From assembly GCA_041399205.1 (NCBI GenBank), contig JAWKTK010000016.1, positions 147,575 through 211,574 on the forward strand: a stretch of DNA of 64,000 nucleotides. Direction: 5' to 3'. The notes under the pieces were generated by a model. The model was not told the origin of the DNA, did no database searches, and saw only the letters and a list, made by a program, of their open reading frames with translations. The stretch comes from JAGQOZ01 sp041399205. Its GTDB lineage: Bacteria > Planctomycetota > Planctomycetia > Pirellulales > Pirellulaceae. The position numbers were made by a program, and so were the translations under genes. Positions 27,688 to 36,121 of the stretch are shown piece after piece (the first letter of the stretch is position 1; each line of letters starts with the position of its first letter).

Positions 27688-29730
27688 ATGAGCCAAGAGT
27701 CCCCTTCGAATCGCCGCAGTCCCGAAGGCAAAAACAACAGCTACAGCTTTCTGCTTTATTCGATTGTGTTTGGCGTTGCGGCGATGTTTGTCGTGCTGTA
27801 CACCATGAACGTCAACACCGAAGAATTGGCCTATCGCGATCTGTATGAATTGATTCAAAAAAGTGCGGATGCCACGGACGCCAAAATATCGATTCGCCAA
27901 GGCAGCAACGAAATTACGTATAGCAATTTGCACGATTTGAAGGTGTCAGAAACCACTATCGAAGGGAATGTTCTGCGCAGCTCGGTCGTTATTCGCGATG
28001 CCAAGGAAGTCGATCGCAAAGAAGCGGACGTCCCGTTCATCACCTATCGGAGTCTCAACGAAGAGGAAGGCAAGCTGCTATTCGAAGCGCTCCACCATAC
28101 CAATATCAACTGGCGGAACGCTCGCGGACCCAGCATCTGGCGTTCGTACATGCCGATGTTTGTCATCAGCGGCCTGTTCCTGCTGTTCTTTTTCCTCATG
28201 CTCAGAAGGCTCGGCGGCGCAGGATCGCCCATGGCGTTTGGACGAAGCCGCGGTCGTTTGTATGCACAAGAAGATTTGGGCGTGACGTTTGATGATGTTG
28301 CCGGCATTGACGAAGCCGTGGAAGAAGTCAAAGAAGTGGTCGACTTCCTCCGTTCGCCTGATAAGTATCAACGCCTGGGTGGCCGTATTCCCAAAGGCGT
28401 TTTGCTGGTTGGCCCTCCTGGAACCGGCAAGACGTTACTGGCCAAAGCCATTGCCGGCGAAGCGGGCGTTCCGTTCTTCAGCTTGTCCGGTTCTGATTTT
28501 GTCGAAATGTTTGTCGGCGTCGGTGCAGCTCGAGTCCGAGACATGTTTCAGCAAGCCGAAGCAAAAGCACCCTGCATTATCTTTATTGACGAATTGGACG
28601 CCTTAGGCAAATCTCGCGGCACCAGTATCGTCGGCGGCCATGACGAACGAGAACAAACACTGAACGCCTTGCTAGTCGAGATGGACGGGTTCGATTCCAA
28701 CAGCGGCGTGATTGTCGTTGCCGCTACCAATCGTCCAGAAATGCTGGATCAAGCGTTGCTTCGTCCCGGACGATTCGATCGACAGGTGTTGGTGGATCGA
28801 CCGGATGTACGAGGCCGAGAAGACATTCTGAAGGTGCACGTTAAATCGGTTCGCCTGGATCCCAGCGTCAATCTGCATGACATTGCCGCCATCAGTCCCG
28901 GATTTGCCGGTGCCGACTTGGCCAACCTGGTGAACGAAGCAGCGCTGCTGGCCGCACGGAAAGAAAAATCAACGGTCGGCATGGACGAATTCAACGAAGG
29001 TGTGGAACGAGTGACCGCGGGGTTGGAAAAGAAACAACGCGTCATGAATCCCGATGAAAAATATCGAGTGGCATATCACGAAAGTGGTCACGCGTTGGTG
29101 GCGTATTCTTTGCCCAACACCGATCCGGTTCACAAAGTCTCGATTATTCCTCGCGGTGTCGCGGCACTGGGCTACACGATGCAGCGGCCTGACGGCGACC
29201 GCTTCTTGATGACCCAAGCGGAACTGGAAAGTCGCATTAAAGTGCTGCTGGCCGGTACTGTGGCAGAAGAGTTAGTCTTCCAGGATATCTCGACTGGAGC
29301 TCAAAACGATTTGGAGCGAGCCACCGAGATCGCTCGGAGCATGGTCATGGATTATGGCATGAGCGAATTGGGACGAGTTTGTTTTCGGGACAGCAACCGG
29401 TCGGCATTCTTAGCCAGCGGTGGGGAAGAACGGTTCAATGGCTTCAGCGAAGAAACCGCTCAGCGCATTGATCGAGCGGTCCATCGGATTGTCGCCGATT
29501 CGCTAGAAAAGGTCCGGTCCATTTTGATGACTCGCATGACAGCACTGACCGCCCTGGCAGAACTGTTGATGGAAATTGAATCAGTTGATTCGGACCAATT
29601 AAAACGGATTGTGGAAGACAATTCGCCGGGCCCGTTAGTGGTTCCCGGAACAGAAAACCCACACGCTCGACGCGTCCCACCACCTCCTGTTGAATCGGAC
29701 GAAAGTGGTAGCAGCAACGTTGGTGGTTAG
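27688..29730 (+). CDS. ftsH: ATP-dependent zinc metalloprotease FtsH
   Basis: Membrane-bound hexameric AAA+ protease that degrades membrane and short-lived cytoplasmic proteins. The product is 680 residues from ATG 27688; an in-frame non-ATG start lies 36 bases upstream. Two membrane helices (about 20-40, FLLYSIVFGVAAMFVV; about 155-175) flank a periplasmic domain. AAA+ motifs are Walker A GPPGTGKT (242-249), Walker B FIDELDALG, and the second region of homology (ATNRPEMLDQALLRPGRFDR). The protease zinc motif is HESGH (464-468), with a third ligand Asp near residue 541 (QNDLERAT). The C-terminus is Pro-rich. Core length matches the family. Confidence 0.96.
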   Translation: MSQESPSNRRSPEGKNNSYSFLLYSIVFGVAAMFVVLYTMNVNTEELAYRDLYELIQKSADATDAKISIRQGSNEITYSNLHDLKVSETTIEGNVLRSSVVIRDAKEVDRKEADVPFITYRSLNEEEGKLLFEALHHTNINWRNARGPSIWRSYMPMFVISGLFLLFFFLMLRRLGGAGSPMAFGRSRGRLYAQEDLGVTFDDVAGIDEAVEEVKEVVDFLRSPDKYQRLGGRIPKGVLLVGPPGTGKTLLAKAIAGEAGVPFFSLSGSDFVEMFVGVGAARVRDMFQQAEAKAPCIIFIDELDALGKSRGTSIVGGHDEREQTLNALLVEMDGFDSNSGVIVVAATNRPEMLDQALLRPGRFDRQVLVDRPDVRGREDILKVHVKSVRLDPSVNLHDIAAISPGFAGADLANLVNEAALLAARKEKSTVGMDEFNEGVERVTAGLEKKQRVMNPDEKYRVAYHESGHALVAYSLPNTDPVHKVSIIPRGVAALGYTMQRPDGDRFLMTQAELESRIKVLLAGTVAEELVFQDISTGAQNDLERATEIARSMVMDYGMSELGRVCFRDSNRSAFLASGGEERFNGFSEETAQRIDRAVHRIVADSLEKVRSILMTRMTALTALAELLMEIESVDSDQLKRIVEDNSPGPLVVPGTENPHARRVPPPPVESDESGSSNVGG

Positions 29731-29778
29731 TCTGCCACGAATATATTGAATGCCGTCTTTTCATCGCCGCGTTATCTC

Positions 29779-30002
29779 TTGCCGGCGGAATCCGGGCGTG
29801 GAAGTTCGCTTTTTCCTAGCCCGACACGTAAGTGAGGGTAAACTGTGCGTTCCTGAAGTCCCTCGCTCACGCATTTTGCAGATGCGCTTTTTCCTAGCCC
29901 GACACGAAAGTGAGGGAAACTGAAGCGTTCCTGAAGTCCCTCGCTCACGCTTCGGGCTAGGAAATTCCTCCAAGCATACGCCTGACTTCAAAAGGTGCGG
30001 GT
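29779..30002. repeat. Palindromic CCTAGCCCG-type intergenic repeat, tandem double copy
   Basis: Two successive units. The first, 29811-29880, reads CCTAGCCCGACACG forward and carries CCCTCGCTCACGC but lacks the closing GGGCTAGG. The second, 29889-29963, is a clean hairpin of CCTAGCCCGA and TCGGGCTAGG arms with GTGAGGG / CCCTCGCTCAC inner complements. CCGGCGGAAT precedes the pair, and GACTTCAAAAGGTGCG follows, as at copy 1. It lies between ftsH and the GAF protein and fills most of a 426-base gap. Confidence 0.8.
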
Positions 30003-30156
30003 TATTGCAGTTATCACGACTGCTCGCTAGCACCGGCGAAGTTTATGCTTCTCGCCAAGCCTTCCCAGTCAATAAAGTTGCCGTGAAGTGCCGATACTAA
30101 GACAGGCAAATTGAAACAAAAGGCAAGAATCTGACGATCCGGTGAAAGGTGTCCCC

Positions 30157-31659
30157 ATGATTGTCCACGAACAGGAAGTACGAACGGCCGCAGCGAAACC
30201 AATTCGCCAGCGAACAATCGGGAAGCTGGGGATTCCGGGATTGCGAAACTTTGCCAAGGCGTTGCGAAAAGCGACGGGCTGGCAAATTCGAACTGCTTCC
30301 AATTCGACCGAATTTGACGCCTGGCATTCCCCTGACGGACGATTCACGGCTACTCCTACTTCGGAGCGATCCAAAAAAAATTCGACCGTGACGCCGCTGC
30401 TGGACGCGGTCGCGGAAATGGCCGCCGAAGTCACTCGTCTCCGCCACGAATTAGCTCGACGCGATATTCAGCTTGCTCAGCAGCGTCCTGTTCGCGTCCT
30501 TCCGACAACCGACGAACCGTTGTCACAGCGGTTGCAATCGACGTTGGCCAACTTGGTTCGAGTCATGCAGTGTGATGCTGCGGCGGTGTACCTACTGGAC
30601 GAAACGTCTAGCCAGTTGACCTTGCAGGCCAATCACGGGCTTTCGCTCCGAGCCACCGTCAAACCACCTCGGCCGCTGAAAGGCGCCAAAGCCGATTTGG
30701 AAGCACTGGCCGGAAAGGTGATTTCGATAGCCGACTGTGCTTCGCAGCGAAGCTGGAAAACTCCCGAACACTACGCGTCAGCCATTTGTATCGGCTTGTC
30801 CAGCGGAACGACATCACTGGGTACGCTCTGGCTATTTTCGGATGAATTGCGTGATTTCGAACCGCGAGACATTCAAGTATTGGAGATAGCTGCGGAAACG
30901 GTCGCCATGGAAATCGAACGATTTTCCATGTTGGGCGAAGTATCTCAAACGCAAGCCTCTCAATTTGCCATGACCGAATTGCGTAGCTGGCAAAAAGAAC
31001 GTTCGCAGGTAGTGCCACCCACCGTCGATGGTTGGGACGTGGCCTCGGCGGACAGCGTCAATGCCGCTACGGAGGTGGAGGATTTTTACGACTGGCGTTT
31101 GAATGAAAAAATGGAATTAATTCTGGCCGTGGGTGGCACCATGCAGAATGGGCCGGCCGCCATTTTGGCAAACACAGCATTGAAGGCGGCAACGCAAGTC
31201 GAGGCTGATCAGAGTGACGCGCCAGCAGACATGTTGAGTCGGCTAAATCAAAGGCAGTGGGCGTCGTCCACCGGTGCCGACTTTGCATCGTTGTGTATCG
31301 TGAAATGTGAAAACCAAATCGGAGCGATCTCGCTGAGCCACGCCGGTCACGCTGGATACGTCTTGATTCGTCACGAACAATGCGAACTGGCACGATCTCA
31401 GACCGAACTGGGATTCGATCCAGATACCCAATTTGAGGACGTGACGTTCGAAATTCACGCAGGAGAAATCCTCATTGCCTTAAGCGACCTACGGCCGTTC
31501 GCCAGGTTGACTTCGGCGGAGCGAACTCGATTCGCTGCTCAAGTTCAACAATTGACGTCACAGGAAATTGCGAATTTGGTCATGCGTCTTGTTAGTTCTG
31601 AAAACTCCGGGATGACCACCAAGTCCATGACCGCATTGGTAGCCAAGCGAAACCGATAG
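30157..31659 (+). CDS. GAF-domain protein with degenerate SpoIIE/PP2C-like domain
   Basis: Likely cytoplasmic signalling protein, 500 residues from ATG 30157 (GAAAGG about 7 bases before). A basic N-terminus (about 20-50) is followed by a helix (about 95-115), a GAF-like domain (about 125-270; LVRVMQCDAAAVYLLDE) and a C-terminal PP2C/SpoIIE-like region (about 305-480). In the latter, EDFYDWRL and SHAGHAGYVL match motifs of stage II sporulation phosphatases, but the conserved GDVSG box, whose Asp binds metal, reads GGTMQNG, and TDG reads SDLRP. So it is probably a pseudophosphatase or phosphoprotein binder. No anti-sigma partner of the RsbW type is adjacent. Confidence in the GAF and SpoIIE reading is moderate. 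Confidence 0.65.
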   Translation: MIVHEQEVRTAAAKPIRQRTIGKLGIPGLRNFAKALRKATGWQIRTASNSTEFDAWHSPDGRFTATPTSERSKKNSTVTPLLDAVAEMAAEVTRLRHELARRDIQLAQQRPVRVLPTTDEPLSQRLQSTLANLVRVMQCDAAAVYLLDETSSQLTLQANHGLSLRATVKPPRPLKGAKADLEALAGKVISIADCASQRSWKTPEHYASAICIGLSSGTTSLGTLWLFSDELRDFEPRDIQVLEIAAETVAMEIERFSMLGEVSQTQASQFAMTELRSWQKERSQVVPPTVDGWDVASADSVNAATEVEDFYDWRLNEKMELILAVGGTMQNGPAAILANTALKAATQVEADQSDAPADMLSRLNQRQWASSTGADFASLCIVKCENQIGAISLSHAGHAGYVLIRHEQCELARSQTELGFDPDTQFEDVTFEIHAGEILIALSDLRPFARLTSAERTRFAAQVQQLTSQEIANLVMRLVSSENSGMTTKSMTALVAKRNR

Positions 31660-31817
31660 TTCGACATCTGCTACCGTGGCATTCTGGGCCCGGTTGTGGT
31701 GCTGAGTCCAATAGCAATGAACCACATTGTGGCGATTTCCAATTCAGCCAATAATCGTCAACAAATGGCGGTGGGGTTCGCAGGGCATTCATCGATCGGT
31801 CTCCGCGGAAACCCGGC

Positions 31818-31845
31818 TTGACCCGCCGTACAAAGGACTTAGACT
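31818..31845 (+). promoter_or_regulatory. Possible sigma-70 promoter for tRNA-Leu
   Basis: TTGACC (31818-31823) and TAGACT (31840-31845) are separated by 16 bases, resembling -35 and -10 boxes. They lie about 85 bases before the tRNA. The planctomycete consensus is not well established, so this is weak. Confidence 0.3.
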
Positions 31846-31929
31846 ATCTCGTTCGCTGATAATCTTCCGGCAACGGATTGTGGCAAGTTTCACACTGCCA
31901 TTGCTTTGTGAAGCGGTCAGCGGAATATT

Positions 31930-32014
<85 letters not shown>

Positions 32015-32017
32015 TTC

Positions 32018-32066
32018 AGCTTGTGATTTTCAACGCAGCAACGCGAACAAGTCACAAGCTTTTTTT
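32018..32066 (+). terminator. Rho-independent terminator after tRNA-Leu
   Basis: AGCTTGTGA (32018-32026) pairs with TCACAAGCT (32052-32060), followed by TTTTTT (32061-32066). The 25-base loop is long but the stem and T-run are clear. Confidence 0.85.
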
Positions 32067-32226
32067 ATGCGCCGACGGCGATTCGGCCCTAAGATCGACG
32101 AGATGACGAATTTCAGATTCGCACACATTCGCACGATCACGCAACTTGAATTCGATATTTCGGCGCATAGAAAAAGCCCATCCCTGGGCTTGTTGCAACC
32201 AATGCGGTTGGAAACTGCGGGCGATG

Positions 32227-34209
32227 CTATTGCACCTTGGTGAAGTGAAGCCATGTCTCTACGTTGTCGAATTCCATATCAAAGCCGTTGCCATTCCAGC
32301 GATAGTTTTGGTTGTACTGACCAAGATTCGTGTTGAATTCAAAGTGTGTCCCGTGATCGATGTAGGTTCCTTTTTCTTCTACAACTTCTTTTGATCCATC
32401 GTCGTAGTAGGTTACCATCACGCAGCCATATTGTCCGTCGGCCAAGAATCGTTGTACCGCTTTGAACTGCATGCCGTCCAAGTCAACGGCTGTTTGCCAA
32501 TCGCCGATCAAGGCATTTGCTTGTGCTGGATTGTCTCGCGAATCGTCGGCGTCTTCGGCCGATTCTTCTTGCACGTCTTCGGCTGCTTGGTTGTTAGCGT
32601 TGGAAAGTAGTTCATCAAAGTTGTAGCCCCATTTGACCAAGACGTCTTCACTAACCTTAGGCAAGTCTAACGATCGAATGTTTTGGTTGTGCTTCAGATC
32701 GTCGATATCCACAATCATGATCATGCCCTTTTCCTGAGCCTTCTTCAGCGTTTCGAATCCGGTCTGCACGGCCTCTTCCAACGTGCCGGTGCCAATCATC
32801 GTGGCTTCAATGGGCAGTTGATTTCCGTTGGGCAATTCGATAATCGGAAATGCGTGTCCAGGGATGATGGCGATGTAAGGCTTCAAACCGACCGATTCGG
32901 CGGCACTGGCCCATAGGATTGCCAAGTCAATGCACGTGCCCGCTCGGTTTCGCAAAACATCTCGACCATACTTCACATGCTGTCCGAAGTAATCATTCAC
33001 ACTCAGCCCGGGCGAAGTTTGATACGAAAGGTGATTCATCTGTAAGGTAGCCCACATGGTATTCAGGAAGACAACGGCGTGTTCCGAATTCAGCGAAGCG
33101 GCAGGGCCACCGGCCAAGGCACTAATGCGTCCGGCGAATTGTTGCATTACCGGATCGGTACCGTTGGTGAACGTGGTTAAGATGTAAGGAGCCAGATCAA
33201 AGCTTTCAAACCAATTCAAACTCGCTCCGTCCGGACGACTGGAATAGATGACTTCATTGCGAGACAAGATTTGAACTCGTCTCGCGTCGGTGTCTTGCAC
33301 CTTGTCACCATCTTCCGTGGTGTATTCCACTTCGGTTTCCACCATGGCATGACGAGTGCCGGTGAGGTCGGCCAGTCGATCAATGTCCATGACAGGGTAG
33401 AAGTAATCCAACACCGTTTGGCCCGGATAGACAACTCGGCATTTCTTCCAAGGGCTCCAAGAACTGTAACCGTTGATTCGAAAGCGAACTCGATAATCAT
33501 ACAAACGCTGGTTGCCGGTATTGGTAAACAAATTCTTGGCGGCAAACAGTTCAGACTGTTCGGTACTATAAATTTTAGCCAGACTGCTCATGATGTGTTC
33601 TTGAGCTAACAGTTCGTAGTCGGCACCAGGACGACTACCGTATTCCAATTCCGGTTCAAAGTCGTACGTTAACTGGCCTCGGCGAGCATCAAACTGGACG
33701 TTTTGGCTGCCTTCGGGCAGGTTGACTCGAGTGTACATGCGCATCATGCCGACCGCGGCTTCTGACACGCTGCCAAAGATGGCTTGGTTGTCGTGAATGT
33801 CTAACAGTTCGAAACCACTGTCCATGCCACCCACATCAAACAACCATTTCCCCGGAGCCGTAGTGCGAAGCAAACCAACAGCGTCACATTTGGAAACCAC
33901 ACTTTGAGCTCGATCCTCAAACCGTGCGTCAATGTTTCGCATTTCCAGCCAACCGGCGTTTTGCTCCATCGAACGAATGACGTGAAAAGCGTCGCCAAAA
34001 GTCTGCTTGACCACGGCGTACGATTTGGCTGGCATCGAAAGGTCGTAATCGACTTTGGCATTGCCGATCGAATCGATGTTGATGGTCATGTCCAATTTCA
34101 TGGACGTGGGCGACTGGGCCGGAGCGAATCGAGCTGTTGCGAATAGTAACGACGCGGCGATTACCACGCGAAGGATGCGGCTGCGAATTTCTGGAAGGCT
34201 GAGTGTCAT
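32227..34209 (-). CDS. Secreted transglutaminase-like protein
   Basis: Exported protein of 660 residues from ATG 34209 (MTLSLPEIRSRILRVVIAAS), with AGGAGA about 7 bases upstream; the longer in-frame reading is rejected for lacking one. Signal peptide to about residue 31 (ATARFAPAQ). The middle has a transglutaminase-like core: catalytic Cys in RAGTCIDLAI, His in PGHAFPIIELP. It is likely a periplasmic cysteine-type hydrolase or cross-linker, but the catalytic activity is inferred. An acidic Glu/Asp/Asn stretch near residue 550 precedes a C-terminal beta-rich domain with WQTAVD and GCVMVTYYDDGSK. It is alone on this strand between tRNA-Leu and a GNAT gene. Confidence 0.75.
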   Translation of the reverse strand: MTLSLPEIRSRILRVVIAASLLFATARFAPAQSPTSMKLDMTINIDSIGNAKVDYDLSMPAKSYAVVKQTFGDAFHVIRSMEQNAGWLEMRNIDARFEDRAQSVVSKCDAVGLLRTTAPGKWLFDVGGMDSGFELLDIHDNQAIFGSVSEAAVGMMRMYTRVNLPEGSQNVQFDARRGQLTYDFEPELEYGSRPGADYELLAQEHIMSSLAKIYSTEQSELFAAKNLFTNTGNQRLYDYRVRFRINGYSSWSPWKKCRVVYPGQTVLDYFYPVMDIDRLADLTGTRHAMVETEVEYTTEDGDKVQDTDARRVQILSRNEVIYSSRPDGASLNWFESFDLAPYILTTFTNGTDPVMQQFAGRISALAGGPAASLNSEHAVVFLNTMWATLQMNHLSYQTSPGLSVNDYFGQHVKYGRDVLRNRAGTCIDLAILWASAAESVGLKPYIAIIPGHAFPIIELPNGNQLPIEATMIGTGTLEEAVQTGFETLKKAQEKGMIMIVDIDDLKHNQNIRSLDLPKVSEDVLVKWGYNFDELLSNANNQAAEDVQEESAEDADDSRDNPAQANALIGDWQTAVDLDGMQFKAVQRFLADGQYGCVMVTYYDDGSKEVVEEKGTYIDHGTHFEFNTNLGQYNQNYRWNGNGFDMEFDNVETWLHFTKVQ

Positions 34210-34373
34210 GGCGGATTCTCCTGATTTTTTCTTCGATAAGGTCAGTTCTATTGTTGGAACTGCCTTCCATACCGACTCAGGATCACCTTGTGACAGCATT
34301 CGCAAGAATTTGTGGCGTTAAGACGATGGAACGCCAGGAGAACTGCTCGAATAGATTGTCCGCCAGCCTTTCT

Positions 34374-34814
34374 TTACTTTGGGCGTTCAAGTTCCCATTC
34401 CCAGACGAGCCCATCTTCTGGGTGATCGACGGAGCAAGTCATGCGAAAGCCCAGTTTCTTCAGAATGCTGGTCGAGGCGTTCATTTCGGGCAGAGTCTGA
34501 GCAAACACGGTAAGTTCGGGATTGGTCGATTGCGCAATCTTCACGAGTTCACTGGCGAGCTTCGTGGCAACGCCTTGGCCTTCATGGCCTGGTGCCGTGC
34601 CATAAGCGATTTCCACTCGTTCGTCCGTCGGAGGTCCTTTAAAACCACAAACTCCCACCGGAATTTCATCTTCCACGCCGACATATCCGATCCACGGCGG
34701 AACGAACCCAACAAGCTGGTAGTGCGTCACGGTTGCGTCGATCACTGCTCGAAGAAAGTCGTCCACCGCGACATCTTCAAGATTTCCGGTCTCGCCAATC
34801 CCGATGAGTTTCAT
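34374..34814 (-). CDS. GNAT family N-acetyltransferase
   Basis: Acetyl-CoA-dependent acyltransferase of 146 residues. The GNAT fold is shown by ERVEIAYGTAPGHEGQGVAT, which carries the acetyl-CoA pyrophosphate-binding motif (GHEGQGVA), and by ASTSILKKLGFR near the C-terminus, the usual N-x7-Y/LGF element. Substrate unknown. Neighbours are not functionally linked. Confidence 0.85.
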   Translation of the reverse strand: MKLIGIGETGNLEDVAVDDFLRAVIDATVTHYQLVGFVPPWIGYVGVEDEIPVGVCGFKGPPTDERVEIAYGTAPGHEGQGVATKLASELVKIAQSTNPELTVFAQTLPEMNASTSILKKLGFRMTCSVDHPEDGLVWEWELERPK

Positions 34815-35125
34815 TTCTGTGCGGCCTCATTTCTTGCTAATTCGCTGACGGCTGCGGCATCGTTTGGCGTCAGTGAGCGGAGTTGGATTTGGTCTGAGGA
34901 AACGTTCATAGCCATGTGGTGCATGATCTGGCGAATTGTACAATTTGGATTGCTGATTTGGCAGGCCAGAAACCGCTTCACGCAGTCTTGCGGACGCGTT
35001 TCGCACTGTTTCTATCAACTGGTCCCTCGTGATAACATCTGTGCGGTCGGTTCGAAAGGTCCGGCAAGATTTCTTGATGGGTTTTGATTCAATTTGAACA
35101 CTCCATTCTCGATTCTGTCAGAGTT
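34815..35125. other. Intergenic region, 311 bases
   Basis: Between the GNAT gene and the end of the methyltransferase gene, both minus strand. I see no coding frame with protein character, RNA gene, repeat or clear terminator. Confidence 0.5.
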
Positions 35126-35893
35126 TCATCTCTTTCGGGCCTGAATTCGAATCCGACGATAGTCGGCGCTCCATTGTGATTGATGAAACAGCTGAGGACG
35201 AGCGATCGCGTCGACTCGCGCGAGAAATAAATCGTGTTGTTCTGTGGGAATACCGGCAAGCCAATGCTGGCCGAACATGCGTACCCAATTCTTCAAACCA
35301 TCGTCACCTTCCAGAGGCGTTGGTCGATCGATCATCGCCGCCTGCGTCACTTCCAATCCATGTTGTTCCAGCACTGTTGCAAACGCAGCAATACTGGGAA
35401 AGTACCACGGATGTGCCAGGCGTTTGCCAAGAAACTCCTCACTTGCGCACTCGATCGCCTCGGCCAGAATCTGAACATTGCCCTGACCGCCGAATTCGAC
35501 CACCAATCGACCTTGATCCTTCAGAGCGGCGTTTACACAACGTGCGACTAAAATTGGGTCGTGGATCCAGTGAAGCGCGGCGTTCGAAAAGACTCCGTCA
35601 AATTGCTGGTGGAACGAAAAGTCGTGGGCGTCGGCCAATTGAAATTCGATTCCAGGAAACAAGCGGCAGGCCTCTTCAATCATCGCTGGTGAATGATCGA
35701 TGCCGACGACCGTGGCACCTGACTCGGCAATCTGCGCCGTTAGCTGGCCCGTGCCACAACCGATGTCCAGAATCCGCTCGCCCGGCTGCGGAGCCAGTAT
35801 TTCGACGATAGAAGCGCCCAACTTCCAGACAAAGGAATGCTTCTGGTCGTAAAGCGTGGGTGCCCATTGGTCAATCTTTTGTGTGTTGGCCAT
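35126..35893 (-). CDS. Class I SAM-dependent methyltransferase
   Basis: Small-molecule-type methyltransferase, 255 residues. SAM motif I reads ILDIGCGTGQLTAQ and is followed by GIDHSPAMI, the acidic D of motif II, and FDGVFSNAALHWIHDP, the arrangement seen in trans-aconitate methyltransferases. Whether it methylates trans-aconitate cannot be decided. The N-terminus (DQWAPTLYDQKHSFVW) is typical of that subfamily. No recognisable operon partner. Confidence 0.85.
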   Translation of the reverse strand: MANTQKIDQWAPTLYDQKHSFVWKLGASIVEILAPQPGERILDIGCGTGQLTAQIAESGATVVGIDHSPAMIEEACRLFPGIEFQLADAHDFSFHQQFDGVFSNAALHWIHDPILVARCVNAALKDQGRLVVEFGGQGNVQILAEAIECASEEFLGKRLAHPWYFPSIAAFATVLEQHGLEVTQAAMIDRPTPLEGDDGLKNWVRMFGQHWLAGIPTEQHDLFLARVDAIARPQLFHQSQWSADYRRIRIQARKR

Positions 35894-36007
35894 GTAGATT
35901 GCCTATACGATGCATCATTGTGAAATTGTCCTCGAGCGGTTGTCACCGCAACATACCTTGATGCAACGCTGGACAACCTGCACCGATACGAGGTTCGGAA
36001 ATCAGCC

Positions 36008-36050
36008 AAAAAAATGGCTGCGAAGTGCACAAAAAGTGTGCTTCGCAGCC
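36008..36050 (-). terminator. Rho-independent terminator after the GH57 gene
   Basis: On the minus strand a stem of GGCTGCGAAG (rc of 36041-36050) and CTTCGCAGCC (rc of 36016-36025), extended by wobble pairs, closes a TTTTT loop and is followed by ATTTTTTT. It lies about 70 bases after the GH57 stop (36122) and probably ends the glycogen-related transcript. Confidence 0.85.
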
Positions 36051-36121
36051 AATTTACAGCGCCGCACGCGTTCGTACGGCGAATCTGGTTCAGATCATTC
36101 GCTTGCAGCGAGCCAAGACAT

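Noticed and set aside
34203..35087. 294-residue plus-strand open frame
   Set aside because: Covers the GNAT gene in antisense and has no start signal or protein character.
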